Below, one piece after another: positions 1 through 9,599 of a stretch of 64,000 bases of DNA. Position 1 is the first letter of the stretch. Each line of letters opens with the position of its first letter. The notes beneath the pieces are model-generated. The model was not told the DNA's origin. It worked only from the letters and a program-made list of their open reading frames with translations, and did not search any database. The stretch is from Schistosoma haematobium (Eukaryota > Platyhelminthes > Trematoda > Strigeidida > Schistosomatidae), in the NCBI RefSeq assembly GCF_000699445.3, contig NC_067198.1, positions 37,113,523 through 37,177,522 on the forward strand, read 5' to 3'. The position numbers and the translations under genes are program-made.

Positions 1-17
1 TTAGCGCGCTACTTTGC

Positions 18-305
18 GTTAGAGAAACTTCTGACTGTATAGCAAAGGCTGTACCGTTTGAGGTATTTTGTATTTTTGATGTAATTTGTTCTGTTTTCTA
101 AATTAGAACCGTTTATATTGAGCACAGAGTCTGTGTTTTGATATAATATAATACGAGTATCTCACAAACGCGTTGTGAGCTATACAGAAGAATGTGGTCT
201 GGTGTAATCGAATAAATTTTGGGTTCGTCAGTCCGTTGTTCCAACCGAATATTGGTTGTTCGGTCGCTACAAACATACTGTAATTCTCAGCTTGATTAGC
301 TGATT
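18..305. repeat. Dispersed ~300-bp repeat, copy a
   Basis: This stretch resembles 2683-3008 in the same orientation, with many substitutions and small indels (roughly four fifths of bases match by eye). Shared landmarks are the blocks around 130 (cacagagtctgtgttttgat), 190 (tacagaagaatgtggtctgg) and the end ttagctgattag. No coding frame is visible. I do not recognise the family; a short non-autonomous element or an LTR piece are both possible. Confidence 0.6.
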
Positions 306-2269
306 AGCCATGAGGTCTCTAAATTCGTGCTATGGTAGAAAGAAAAGTTAAAATTCGCGTGATTTACTAATTATTAGATTTTTCAACATTACTTCCATTC
401 TGATTCAATGTGATGATCATTCAGTTTAATATTCGGTTTTCTTTTCTCGTATGATATCTTATTCTGTATAACATGATATTCTTGTATTTAATTGACACGA
501 ACTATGCTCAATATGTGAGTTGTTATAACTGAGTGTTTTTTTACATGTGATTCCATCCTAATTATTAATCAAAATGGGTGCACAGTCAATATATAAATGA
601 GTGTATTTTCTACTAGAGTTGTCGTCGTCGTGTTTTGGGGTTAATAAATCTTCACTTATACCAGTCTTCGTGTTCTTACTTTCGCGTCGTGGGAACTGCA
701 GAGGTCCCTCGATTCGAGTAAAGTGATAAGAGTTTTCGACGCTACATTCAGCAAACACCAGATATAACAGGTAGCATTCAACTAACAAGTTAAAACAATT
801 GGCCGCTGTGACTTGTGTACAGTTGGTGCAATAAAATGAAGAAGAGAAATGAAAACATATCAAGCAGGTCATATACTTGTCATTTCGCTGTTCTTTGGAA
901 GATTTTTCACTGACGGAAGCTTTAAGCATAGTTGTTACAATGCGTAGATTTATAGTTATATCAACAGGCAAAGAAAATCAATCAGCAGTCAGATGTGAAG
1001 AATCTTCTCTGTTCCTATGGTCATTTATTGGTGATAAGTGTCTGATGCCTAGTTTTCTTGGAATACGGTGAATTGTATTTATATCCTTCAATGTGCATAG
1101 GTTAGGATTTTGCCTCCAAGACCACTGATGTATTTTAACATTATGTTTCTAAATAAACGTATTCACTTGAGTGCCCACCGTATACAACATAGTGAGCAAT
1201 GTTCTGGAACTTAATATCCTATTGACTGCCGTAACTAGGCAGAGTACGTAAGTGAAAATCACATAGTTTTAGAGAACGGTAAGGATAATCAAGTTGGTTA
1301 AAACACTGACAGCTTTTGTAAAACTAAAGACTAAAAGGAAAGTAAAACACAAAATTTTTCATGTGCGGTCATGACATTAGAAAACAAACAAACATTTTAG
1401 TAAAAAATCTGATTTAATCAACGAAAAGTTGGAACGACACTTGATGCATACATAACAACGTGAAAATCGTGCGATATAAATTTAAACGCAGTACTCCTCA
1501 TAACGGAAAGAAAACGCTGCTATTCCGAAGATATACTTATGGTTGATCGGATGAGCCTTTTTTCTCGAGAGTATTCATGAACATCATTCGATATGGTTGA
1601 GAGGATGCGGAAATGCATTTATATGAAGTCGTATTGTTAAACAAATTGTAAACACGAATCATTCTACCAAAAAAAACTAATTGTTCATAGTCATGTTCTA
1701 GGTAAATCACAGCGTAACACAGTGAGCCTCGCTTTCGTACTTCCGCTGAAACCTTTGCTATGTCTAAACAAAAAAAGAAAAAGGTGTACAAAAAATTAAT
1801 TCAAGCATTAATTCAATTTCAAATGCATTGGATCATCTCATTGGTGATAAATTTTACTGAAACTTGATCAGCCTTGGTTGGCATATGTGCATCCTGTTTT
1901 GATCGCTTCGATGTATACGCGTGTACTCGTGATTCGCTCTTTCCCATAAAATATTTTTTAAAGACCTGCGAAATTATTCACTGGCTTAGGCGGCACCATC
2001 TTCGTTATTCCTCTCTTCAAACTACGTGTAACGGAAAGAAAACTCTGAAAATCCCCCCACAGCATATTTATGGACAGTACTGCTATTTTTTTCTCCCTGC
2101 CGTGTATTTTAGCCTTTATTCAGATCTCTTCTAACCACACTCTGTGTTCTTCAGTCTCCCTGGTCTGAGGTTTTGTTGTGTGACTTTCGTTAAAGACTTA
2201 CCTTGTGTTACCTAATTTCTCTGTCTTATGTTGCCGAGCCATTGACAATAAGGTTATGTTTGACTGAGC
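306..2269. other. AT-rich non-coding stretch, no confirmed gene
   Basis: Open frames here are short or compositionally plain. A 137-codon minus frame at 558-971 has no recognisable motif. The only segment with exon-like features is 1537-1763, listed separately. The stretch lies downstream of the disrupted minus-strand gene whose 5' end is near 31217, so it may be 3' flank or intron. Confidence 0.5.
1537..1763 (-). CDS. Possible terminal exon of an unrecognised host gene
   Basis: On the minus strand a pyrimidine-rich run followed by tttag (1764-1768 region) precedes an open frame of about 75 codons ending in a stop at 1537. The peptide starts near IAKVSAEVRKRG and has no motif I recognise. 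The acceptor-like context is the only support, and AT-rich DNA yields such contexts by chance. No partner exon was identified. Confidence 0.2.
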
Positions 2270-2660
2270 CCAAAGTCGCGAGGTGGTTCAGCGGTGTGAC
2301 TTTTAACCCTTTGCTGTTTGCTTGGAACGATTCCTGGATTCCCTACATTTAGACATCTGATCCCATCTTGTTGGGAATATCGTTATTGATTCCCAGGTTT
2401 CAACTCTTGTTTATTAAATATTATTTTAGTTATAAACAGAGGTGGATAGCGGCCAGCAGTGGAATCCAGGACGCGCATTTCGTCCTATTTGGGTTCCACT
2501 ACTAACAACTATCCATCTTTGCCCGTAGTGCTTGTGAATTAGTGCGATGTCGAGGCAAAACGCACAGTACGCTCATATGTCAACAAGAGACTGATCAGTT
2601 GCAGTCCTAAACATCAAGGGGATGATTCAAGTAAACAATACCAACTGAATTTTATTCTTT
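2270..2660 (+). mobile_element. Smalpha-like SINE with decayed hammerhead-like fold
   Basis: A Pol III A-box-like element tggttcagcgg sits at 2284-2294 and a B-box-like ggaacgattcc at 2324-2334. At 2443-2515 nested complementary blocks occur (ggatag with ctatcc, agtggaa with ttccact, aggacg with cgtcct). On the minus strand this region reads cccaaataggacgaaa, the stem II and GAAA part of the hammerhead known from schistosome Smalpha repeats. The CUGAUGA box expected just upstream is degenerate, so self-cleavage is doubtful. The trailing part (gcgatgtcgaggcaaaacgc and beyond) fits the dispersed schistosome repeat as I remember it. Ends are approximate. Confidence 0.65.
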
Positions 2661-2682
2661 TTGTTGTTTGAGACTCAAGTTT

Positions 2683-3008
2683 GTGTTAGAAAAACATTTG
2701 ACCGTATGGCACATCTGTATCGTCCGAAGTGTTCTGTACTTTTGATATAATTTATTCCATTTCTTAAGTTAGAACGGTTTACATTAAACACAGAGTTTGT
2801 GTTTTGATAAGATTTATTTCGAGTAACTCAAAAACGCTTTGTACGCTGTACAGAAGAACGTAGTCTGGTATAATGGAATAAACTTTGGTTCGTTAGTCCT
2901 GTGTTCGAACGGAATATTGTCGTTTCGGTCGTTACACTTCTCATAAACATGGCTGCTAGTACATATAAGGCAGTAATTGACGCAACCTCAAGAATTCTTA
3001 GCTGATTA
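2683..3008. repeat. Dispersed ~300-bp repeat, copy b
   Basis: Diverged direct copy of 18-305. It shares the central block cacagagtttgtgttttgat and ends in the same ttagctgattag. The two copies bracket the SINE but the intervening 2.4 kb has no retroelement coding capacity, so an LTR-pair interpretation is weak. Confidence 0.6.
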
Positions 3009-3764
3009 GTATGTTGGTGTATTATTCAGTTATAAACCAGAAGCAGCCAACAAAATACAACTCGATACATAGGTCACAGTTGTAGTGTTACTTAAAAATA
3101 AAGAAACTTTCGTGCTGGACTCCAAATTAAGTTGTGGACTTCTTTTCCAACGGGAATAGGGAGGATAGAGCACAAATAGTGCTAGTGAGTTCCATCAGAC
3201 TTGAAAATACAAACTGCGAAATAATGATCTCCTCGGGCAAACCACAAATTGTAGTAACTACGATCGAATTCCGAGAGTTGAGTTTTCATATTCATAAATC
3301 TTTCCATTTCTAATGGCGAAAAAATACACTTATGTTCTAGGCTTTCGCTCTGAATGGTTCTAACATGTGCTACATGACCATCGTATTCCTAAACTATAAC
3401 CGTAGTCAAATAATGATTCCAACACAAACAATGCGCTACACAAACATGTATAAATATATTTATATACAAGATTTATATTGAAGACAATCAGAAGTTTTAC
3501 AACAAAAAATAACGATGTCCCACACCAAAAGCAGATTCTAGTTGGTATTACCCAGTAGATCGAATATGTTATCCCACAATTTATTTCAACTTACTTAGAA
3601 TGACGAGGTAAATTGAACGTTCATCTTGTAAAAATCAAATATGAACTGTGAACAAACACCAGCGTGATTACTTTTAATGACTCTAATAAACGCTTAGTAA
3701 CGTAACGCTACTCGCTAAAAAAAGTATGTCTCTTTTTCGACTCATATAATTTGATTTGCATTCT
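3009..3764. other. Non-coding flank left of CR1-1
   Basis: No gene is seen, except that the last ~23 bases (3742-3764) would continue the frame of the interrupted minus-strand host exon and end it with a TGA at 3742-3744 if CR1-1 and its duplicated target were removed. Confidence 0.5.
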
Positions 3765-3856
3765 TCATAATCAAACCTAAGTTATGATTATCTGCCATTG
3801 AGTATTGATCGAGTGAGGCAAATTTATGCAGGTGCGCTGCACTTACTTGCGCATCC
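3765..3856. repeat. 92-bp target-site duplication, left copy
   Basis: Identical over all 92 bases to 8152-8243 and 30898-30989. It directly abuts the 3' terminus of CR1-1 (3857), while the other copy directly abuts the element's 5' terminus (8151). Left of it the sequence is unique (gcattct) and right of the distal copy it is the host sequence gccataacg. This is the geometry of a target-site duplication, though 92 bp is very long for a CR1-like element. Confidence 0.85.
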
Positions 3857-3878
3857 AGTCTTCAGTCTTCAGTAATAA
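3857..3878 (-). repeat. CR1-1 3'-terminal heptamer repeat
   Basis: On the minus strand the element ends in about two and a half copies of ACTGAAG. CR1-clade elements end in such short tandem repeats, which are the likely recognition signal for the reverse transcriptase. CR1-2 ends in a related CTGAAA repeat. Confidence 0.75.
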
Positions 3879-3902
3879 GGATAGTAGGTTGATGAACCTG
3901 TG

Positions 3903-6737
3903 TTAATCCTGACACATTGCTTTCCAGTGAAGGTCCAGCTTTTCCTTGAAAGTATTCACTGATGGGGCTGATACCACTTGTTCGGGTAAGGCGTTCCAAT
4001 GATTGACTACTCGATGAGAAAAACGGGATCCCACTTTAAGTTTATTAGATCGTGGTTTATGAACCTTCTTGCTATGACCTCGGAGATTATTAGTGCTGGA
4101 GGGAGCAAAAAGGTAAGACATATTAACACCCAAATCATAATTAAAGATACGAAATGCCAGTATAAGGTCACCTCGTGTCCTACGATACGACAAGGGGAAA
4201 AGACTTAGGCGTTTTAAGCGCTCATCGTAAGGGAGTCTAGAAAGACCCTTCACTAATTTCGTTCCCACACGCTGGACACGCTCAAGGGAGTTAGTATCCT
4301 TTAATAGACACGGGCTAGCTGCTTGGATACAGTACTCTAAATGTGGTCTAACATATATGGGGTATAAAATTCGAAACGTTTCCTCGTCAAAAGATTTGAA
4401 CGCTCGGCGAAGTGACCATAACGCACGAAAACCTTTGACAGCGGCTGCTTTGCAATGCGCAGTTGTTTTTAAGTCATGACTTAATATTACTCCTAAGTCC
4501 TTATGCTCTTGAACGCATGGAAGAGGTTTACCCTCAATAGTGTAACGGTAACTATTACCGTGACCGACGTGCATTAGTACACTCTTCCTAGCATTGATTT
4601 CTAAGCCCCACTCTCGAGCCCATCTAACTAAATCGTCTAAATCAGCTTGAAGATCCACATGATCAGCCGCACTTTTTATTGTTCTCCAGATTTTCACATC
4701 ATCTGCAAACAATAATGTCGACGACCTAAGTAACAGTGGTAACTCATTAACGTAGAGAAGGAAGAGCAGAGGGCCTAAGATGGTGCCTTGGGGTACACCA
4801 CTTTTGACCGGCTTCCAATCGGATAGCGTTCCATTGACCCTAACTCTCTGTCTGCGGTCACATAAGAAATTTCCTATCCACTCATGTACAGTACCTATTA
4901 TTCCGAAGCTCGTGAGCTTCTGCATAAGACCTACGTGTGAAACCTTGTCAAACGCTTTGCTAAAATCTATGAATATCACATCGACAGACAGACCGTTATC
5001 TAAGGCTGCTGTCCAATCCTCCCTCGCAATAAGCAAGTTAGTCAAGCATGAACGCTTGTTACGAAATCCGTGTTGCTCAGGAGCTAACAGATTGTGTAAA
5101 TCTATGTAGCTTAGCAACCTAACCCGAATTATCTTTTCGAGTAACTTAACGACTATGCTAGTTAGACTGACAGGCCGGTAGTTAGATACTATCTGTCGCT
5201 GATCGTCCTTAAATATAGGACTAACTATAGCATCCTTCCAATCTCTAGGGAGTTGGGCGAGTGAGAGGGACATGTTGAAGAGTGTCGCAGGCGGTTTTGA
5301 AATAATGTCCGCAAGAGATGACATCAACCGTGGATGTGACCCGTCAGGGCCCGGTATCTTACCAGGTTTGAGGTTAGTTATCAACGGAAGGACAGTTTCC
5401 TCACTCACCTGTACGGATTCAATGGTTGGTATCTCGGTGTGAGTGGGACAAGTATTTGTTACAATAAACGTAGAGAAGACTTCGCTAAAATAATCTGAAA
5501 AAGTCTCAGCTTTTGCTCGATCTGATTCAGCTAGTAGTTCTGAATTTTCGTGTAACAGTAACGGGGGAATACCATCACTACGTTTCATTTGCCGTTTAAC
5601 ATACGAAAACAATCGTTTCGGACAAGTACGGCTATCATATACTAACTGTCGTTCGTAAGTGGTACGGGATTTGGCTATGGTTTTCTTACAGATATTACGG
5701 TATTTTTCATACTCACGCTTAAATGGTCCATGACCTGTCAACAAGAATAAGTCCCAGAAATGTTTCCTACGCTTTAACAGCTTCCGGGCTTCCTTATTAA
5801 TCCATGGAGGGCAATGTGATAGCTTACGTGCTGACCATGGGATAAACGGCGACGTTACGGACCCGAATGTAGCCTTAAGCTTATTCCATTCATCTTCGAT
5901 CAATCCATCCGCGTCGACCGACCAATCGGTCGAGATAGCACGGTTTCTGATTTCCGGAATATTAGCTCGCCAGATATTGGGACGGGGTGGAGCAGATACG
6001 AATTGTATACCATGTGTCCTAAACTTAAAGTGAATTACAACGTGATCACTGTTCACTAGTGGAGGAAGGTGCTGGATATCAAAGACATCCTCAGAGTGGT
6101 GGGTGAGGGCGAGGTCCAGCAGTGACGGAACATGTTGAAAATCAATATGTGTCGGTTTTGTGATACATTGTACAAGTGCACACTGAATAACGGTAGATAA
6201 AAGGTCGCTATCGAAACCACTACCTGGAGCTGTAAGCTCTATCCAGTTGATATGCGGTGCGTTGAAGTCCCCAATCATGAGACAACATTCTGCCATGCTC
6301 CAAGAACAGATGTGTCTTAGGATAAAGTCGTCAGCCAGACAAGACGGACTACGGTATATTCCCCCCATAGTCACTAACCCATTTCTAGATTTAATCTTAC
6401 AACATGCAACCTCACATGTGCCACTGATATGAGCCTCCGATATGGTTGACTGTATACGAAAGTGATCCCTAACGTAAAATATTATACCCCCCCCCTTGCG
6501 ACTTGAAACTCTATCACTTCTGATACAGATATAACCAGCAATGAACGGAGAACAGTCTATATCAACGGTGAACCAAGTTTCTGTAACAACGTTTATATCG
6601 GGACATAATTCTTGCACCATCAGACTTAGCTCGGACGTTTTATTTCTAAGACTACGAGTGTTCGTGAAGCACACACTTAAGGTGTTTTGGAAATCAATCG
6701 TTCTAACCATACAGGCCTCGGAAGCATTGGCTTCCAA
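3903..6737 (-). CDS. CR1-1 ORF2: endonuclease/reverse transcriptase, intact
   Basis: A 944-residue polyprotein that nicks target DNA and copies the element RNA by target-primed reverse transcription. The N-terminal endonuclease/exonuclease/phosphatase domain shows TETW (52-55), GDFNA (156-160) and SDHVVI (230-235). A basic linker follows. The reverse transcriptase has GPDGSHPRL (463-471), the motif A block DFSKAFD (591-597), SGVPQGTILGP (646-656) and the catalytic FADD (677-680). The C-terminus carries the arginine/tyrosine-rich segment common to this clade. There is no internal stop or frameshift over 2.8 kb. The first ATG overlaps the end of ORF1 by about 60 bp in another frame; a second ATG nine codons later is an alternative start. 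No RNase H domain is seen. Confidence 0.93.
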   Translation of the reverse strand: MEANASEACMVRTIDFQNTLSVCFTNTRSLRNKTSELSLMVQELCPDINVVTETWFTVDIDCSPFIAGYICIRSDRVSSRKGGGIIFYVRDHFRIQSTISEAHISGTCEVACCKIKSRNGLVTMGGIYRSPSCLADDFILRHICSWSMAECCLMIGDFNAPHINWIELTAPGSGFDSDLLSTVIQCALVQCITKPTHIDFQHVPSLLDLALTHHSEDVFDIQHLPPLVNSDHVVIHFKFRTHGIQFVSAPPRPNIWRANIPEIRNRAISTDWSVDADGLIEDEWNKLKATFGSVTSPFIPWSARKLSHCPPWINKEARKLLKRRKHFWDLFLLTGHGPFKREYEKYRNICKKTIAKSRTTYERQLVYDSRTCPKRLFSYVKRQMKRSDGIPPLLLHENSELLAESDRAKAETFSDYFSEVFSTFIVTNTCPTHTEIPTIESVQVSEETVLPLITNLKPGKIPGPDGSHPRLMSSLADIISKPPATLFNMSLSLAQLPRDWKDAIVSPIFKDDQRQIVSNYRPVSLTSIVVKLLEKIIRVRLLSYIDLHNLLAPEQHGFRNKRSCLTNLLIAREDWTAALDNGLSVDVIFIDFSKAFDKVSHVGLMQKLTSFGIIGTVHEWIGNFLCDRRQRVRVNGTLSDWKPVKSGVPQGTILGPLLFLLYVNELPLLLRSSTLLFADDVKIWRTIKSAADHVDLQADLDDLVRWAREWGLEINARKSVLMHVGHGNSYRYTIEGKPLPCVQEHKDLGVILSHDLKTTAHCKAAAVKGFRALWSLRRAFKSFDEETFRILYPIYVRPHLEYCIQAASPCLLKDTNSLERVQRVGTKLVKGLSRLPYDERLKRLSLFPLSYRRTRGDLILAFRIFNYDLGVNMSYLFAPSSTNNLRGHSKKVHKPRSNKLKVGSRFSHRVVNHWNALPEQVVSAPSVNTFKEKLDLHWKAMCQD

Positions 6738-7884
6738 GACCTGACTACCCGAAAACCCTTAATGGTAAGGTTATTTTCGCCATTTAATTTGCGAGTCCTC
6801 AAATCCGTAAAAGCATTCTTCCACTTGATTCGATCTTCAAGCGGTCAATCTGGTCGAATACGGATATTTGAGGCACGAGTTTTTAGTGCGCTCTTCAATA
6901 ATATTTCTCTTTCTTCAAAACTCCCGAGAAACAGCTTCAGGATTCTTCTTGGTTGGGTCTCGCCTCCAACCCATTTACCAAGTCGTATTACTTTTGTAAT
7001 ATGTACCCCTGAAACCTCTTCAGGTAGTACATTCCTTACCACAGACTCCACTAACTGTAGGTCATGTGCGTGTCTTTTAGCAGGGTCGTTGTCTTTCGAC
7101 TCCTCTAGATTCCAAATAATTAAACTAGGGATGGGTTTAGCTTCTTTTGAAACTGTGTTCACAGTTTTCGACCGTGACGTTAGATCCTGTATTTTAACTA
7201 CTGGTAGCTTACGATTAGTTTTTATTTTAACAGAGTCCTGGGAGTCAAGCGAATGACTCACAACAATGTCAGACGAAGCTTTACTATGAGACTTTGGCGG
7301 ATTGGTCTGAGAGTCCACCAAGGACTTACCAAGTAAACAGTCATTAGTTTTAGCTATATTTCCTACTCTTCTGCGTTTTCGCGTCATCCATTTTCCATCA
7401 GTCGAAACGTCTACATTAGAACAACTCGGGACAGTAATTGTTTTATCTGGGTCACCGGTTGCTGCTGTAGCAATATGGCCACCAACGTCTAATGACGTGT
7501 CACTCACTGATCGTTTCGGGGAGAACGTTTAACTGCGGGTTGCACAGGTAGATGTCTGGCTTGCGCCGTGATAGCACTTACGACACTAACGCAATCTTCG
7601 CCATCCGTACCAATGTTATCAGTACAGCCCTCATCAACCGTCTTATTAGCCAACACCAGGAGACTAATTGCTTCCTGGATAAGCAATGTTTTGCTCGAGC
7701 AACAAAAACTACAAAGCCAATGAGAGTTGGGCTTTGAACACCTTTTATATGCAGTGGGGCTTAATCGGGTGCACATCTTATGGAACCACTTATTACATTC
7801 ATCACATTGCATCCCTTCATCCACGGGAAATAAGCAGTATGGTTGTCCACATTTATGAGTAGACCTAGCCATCTTGAAAATCAA
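6677..7884 (-). pseudogene. CR1-1 ORF1 (PHD-finger protein), frameshifted with internal stop
   Basis: ORF1 of this clade encodes an RNA-binding chaperone-like protein. The N-terminal PHD finger ligands are C12, C17, C27, C30, H35, C38, C58 and C61. A hydrophilic linker leads to a domain beginning SLIIWNLEES. Two lesions: a G4 tract at 7518-7521, where the open frame needs G5, ends the first part (7884-7504) early; the frame resumes at 7507 and reaches a TGA near 6845-6847. Past that stop the same frame continues about 55 codons to a TAA at 6677-6679. The continuation matches the ORF1 end of CR1-2 (shared NFRVVR/GFRVVR and MxPxPxW), so the TGA is a point mutation inside the original ORF1. Confidence 0.8.
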
Positions 7885-8260
7885 CTAGAACGGTGACGAA
7901 AACAGGATATGTAGAAGGATTTTCAAACCTTAACTAAATAAACCAAGTAAAAGTCGACCAAGTATGCTTCGATGCAATAAATACACAGAAGCAAAATCGA
8001 AAAACTCAATAAAATATCACTTTAACTGGGGTAGATGCAATTAAAGTGTAAACAGTAGTTTTGATGCGTAATTTACGATCAAAACAGTTAATTAACTCAA
8101 CGAGAAAGAATACCACTGTCCTTTTAAATAGAGCGCGGTAACGATCAAAAATCATAATCAAACCTAAGTTATGATTATCTGCCATTGAGTATTGATCGAG
8201 TGAGGCAAATTTATGCAGGTGCGCTGCACTTACTTGCGCATCCGCCATAACGTCTTTTCT
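6923..8260 (-). repeat. Array unit 1 (founder)
   Basis: 1338 bp, tract state G4/T4. Contiguous on its left with the rest of CR1-1, so its ORF1 frame leads to the element's own ORF1 end rather than to a fusion. It alone has A at 6931, giving KLFLG instead of KLVLG. Confidence 0.9.
7885..8151 (-). promoter_or_regulatory. CR1-1 5' UTR, likely internal promoter region
   Basis: These 267 bp lie between the element's 5' limit (set by the target duplication) and the ORF1 start. Non-LTR elements of this kind usually carry an internal Pol II promoter here. No core motif stands out. The stretch is repeated in every array unit, so promoter activity, if any, would be multiplied 18-fold. The promoter role is inference. 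Confidence 0.4.
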
Positions 8261-9223
8261 CCCGAGAACCAGCTTCAGGATTCTTCTTGGTTGGGTCTCG
8301 CCTCCAACCCATTTACCAAGTCGTATTACTTTTGTAATATGTACCCCTGAAACCTCTTCAGGTAGTACATTCCTTACCACAGACTCCACTAACTGTAGGT
8401 CATGTGCGTGTCTTTTAGCAGGGTCGTTGTCTTTCGACTCCTCTAGATTCCAAATAATTAAACTAGGGATGGGTTTAGCTTCTTTTGAAACTGTGTTCAC
8501 AGTTTTCGACCGTGACGTTAGATCCTGTATTTTAACTACTGGTAGCTTACGATTAGTTTTTATTTTAACAGAGTCCTGGGAGTCAAGCGAATGACTCACA
8601 ACAATGTCAGACGAAGCTTTACTATGAGACTTTGGCGGATTGGTCTGAGAGTCCACCAAGGACTTACCAAGTAAACAGTCATTAGTTTTAGCTATATTTC
8701 CTACTCTTCTGAGTTTTCGCGTCATCCATTTTCCATCAGTCGAAACGTCTACATTAGAACAACTCGGGACAGTAATTGTTTTATCTGGGTCACCGGTTGC
8801 TGCTGTAGCAATATGGCCACCAACGTCTAATGACGTGTCACTCACTGATCGTTTCGGGGGAGAACGTTTAACTGCGGGTTGCACAGGTAGATGTCTGGCT
8901 TGCGCCGTGATAGCACTTACGACACTAACGCAATCTTCGCCATCCGTACCAATGTTATCAGTACAGCCCTCATCAACCGTCTTATTAGCCAACACCAGGA
9001 GACTAATTGCTTCCTGGATAAGCAATGTTTTGCTCGAGCAACAAAAACTACAAAGCCAATGAGAGTTGGGCTTTGAACACCTTTTATATGCAGTGGGGCT
9101 TAATCGGGTGCACATCTTATGGAACCACTTATTACATTCATCACATTGCATCCCTTCATCCACGGGAAATAAGCAGTATGGTTGTCCACATTTATGAGTA
9201 GACCTAGCCATCTTGAAAATCAA
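8006..9223 (-). CDS. Uninterrupted ORF1-host exon fusion frame, units 2 to 1
   Basis: A 405-codon frame. Residues 1-321 are transposon ORF1: PHD finger (C12 to C61), a Ser/Pro-rich linker, a basic run near TRKLRR and the SLIIWNLEES domain cut at KLVLG. Across the unit junction the frame continues without a break into about 36 codons that match the exon frame of the disrupted host gene (RKDVMADAQV onward), then 48 codons from the next unit's 5' UTR. The fusion needs both G5 and T4. Whether it is translated is unknown; the PHD finger is complete, the C-terminal ORF1 domain is truncated. Confidence 0.55.
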   Translation of the reverse strand: MIFKMARSTHKCGQPYCLFPVDEGMQCDECNKWFHKMCTRLSPTAYKRCSKPNSHWLCSFCCSSKTLLIQEAISLLVLANKTVDEGCTDNIGTDGEDCVSVVSAITAQARHLPVQPAVKRSPPKRSVSDTSLDVGGHIATAATGDPDKTITVPSCSNVDVSTDGKWMTRKLRRVGNIAKTNDCLLGKSLVDSQTNPPKSHSKASSDIVVSHSLDSQDSVKIKTNRKLPVVKIQDLTSRSKTVNTVSKEAKPIPSLIIWNLEESKDNDPAKRHAHDLQLVESVVRNVLPEEVSGVHITKVIRLGKWVGGETQPRRILKLVLGRKDVMADAQVSAAHLHKFASLDQYSMADNHNLGLIMIFDRYRALFKRTVVFFLVELINCFDRKLRIKTTVYTLIASTPVKVIFY

Positions 9224-9599
9224 CTAGAACGGTGACGAAAACAGGATATGTAGAAGGATTTTCAAACCTTAACTAAATAAACCAAGTAAAAGTCGACCAA
9301 GTATGCTTCGATGCAATAAATACACAGAAGCAAAATCGAAAAACTCAATAAAATATCACTTTAACTGGGGTAGATGCAATTAAAGTGTAAACAGTAGTTT
9401 TGATGCGTAATTTACGATCAAAACAGTTAATTAACTCAACGAGAAAGAATACCACTGTCCTTTTAAATAGAGCGCGGTAACGATCAAAAATCATAATCAA
9501 ACCTAAGTTATGATTATCTGCCATTGAGTATTGATCGAGTGAGGCAAATTTATGCAGGTGCGCTGCACTTACTTGCGCATCCGCCATAACGTCTTTTCT
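8261..9599 (-). repeat. Array unit 2
   Basis: 1339 bp, G5/T4. Carries A at 8712 (Arg to Leu in the basic run). Source of the uninterrupted fusion frame 8006-9223. Confidence 0.9.

Larger units (their letters stand above)
3857..8151 (-). mobile_element. CR1-like non-LTR retrotransposon CR1-1, apparently full length
   Basis: A 4,295-bp element read on the minus strand: 5' UTR (8151-7885), PHD-containing ORF1 (7884-6677, broken), endonuclease/reverse transcriptase ORF2 (6737-3903, intact), a 46-bp 3' UTR and a short tandem 3' terminus. CR1-clade elements normally have this two-ORF plan and end in a short repeat rather than poly(A). The 92-bp duplication on both sides marks the insertion limits. 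The right 1229 bp (6923-8151) are also the element part of every unit of the following array, so this copy is the founder. An intact ORF2 and an exact target duplication suggest a recent insertion. Confidence 0.85.

Noticed and set aside
558..971. 137-codon minus-strand open frame
   Set aside because: No motif, no convincing splice or start context, and composition like the surrounding AT-rich DNA.
4780..5109. Plus-strand 109-codon frame opposite CR1-1 ORF2
   Set aside because: Antisense shadow of the reverse transcriptase reading frame.
8835..9062. Plus-strand open frames repeated in each array unit (61 and 75 codons)
   Set aside because: They lie opposite the PHD/ORF1 coding strand and repeat only because the unit repeats; no independent coding evidence.
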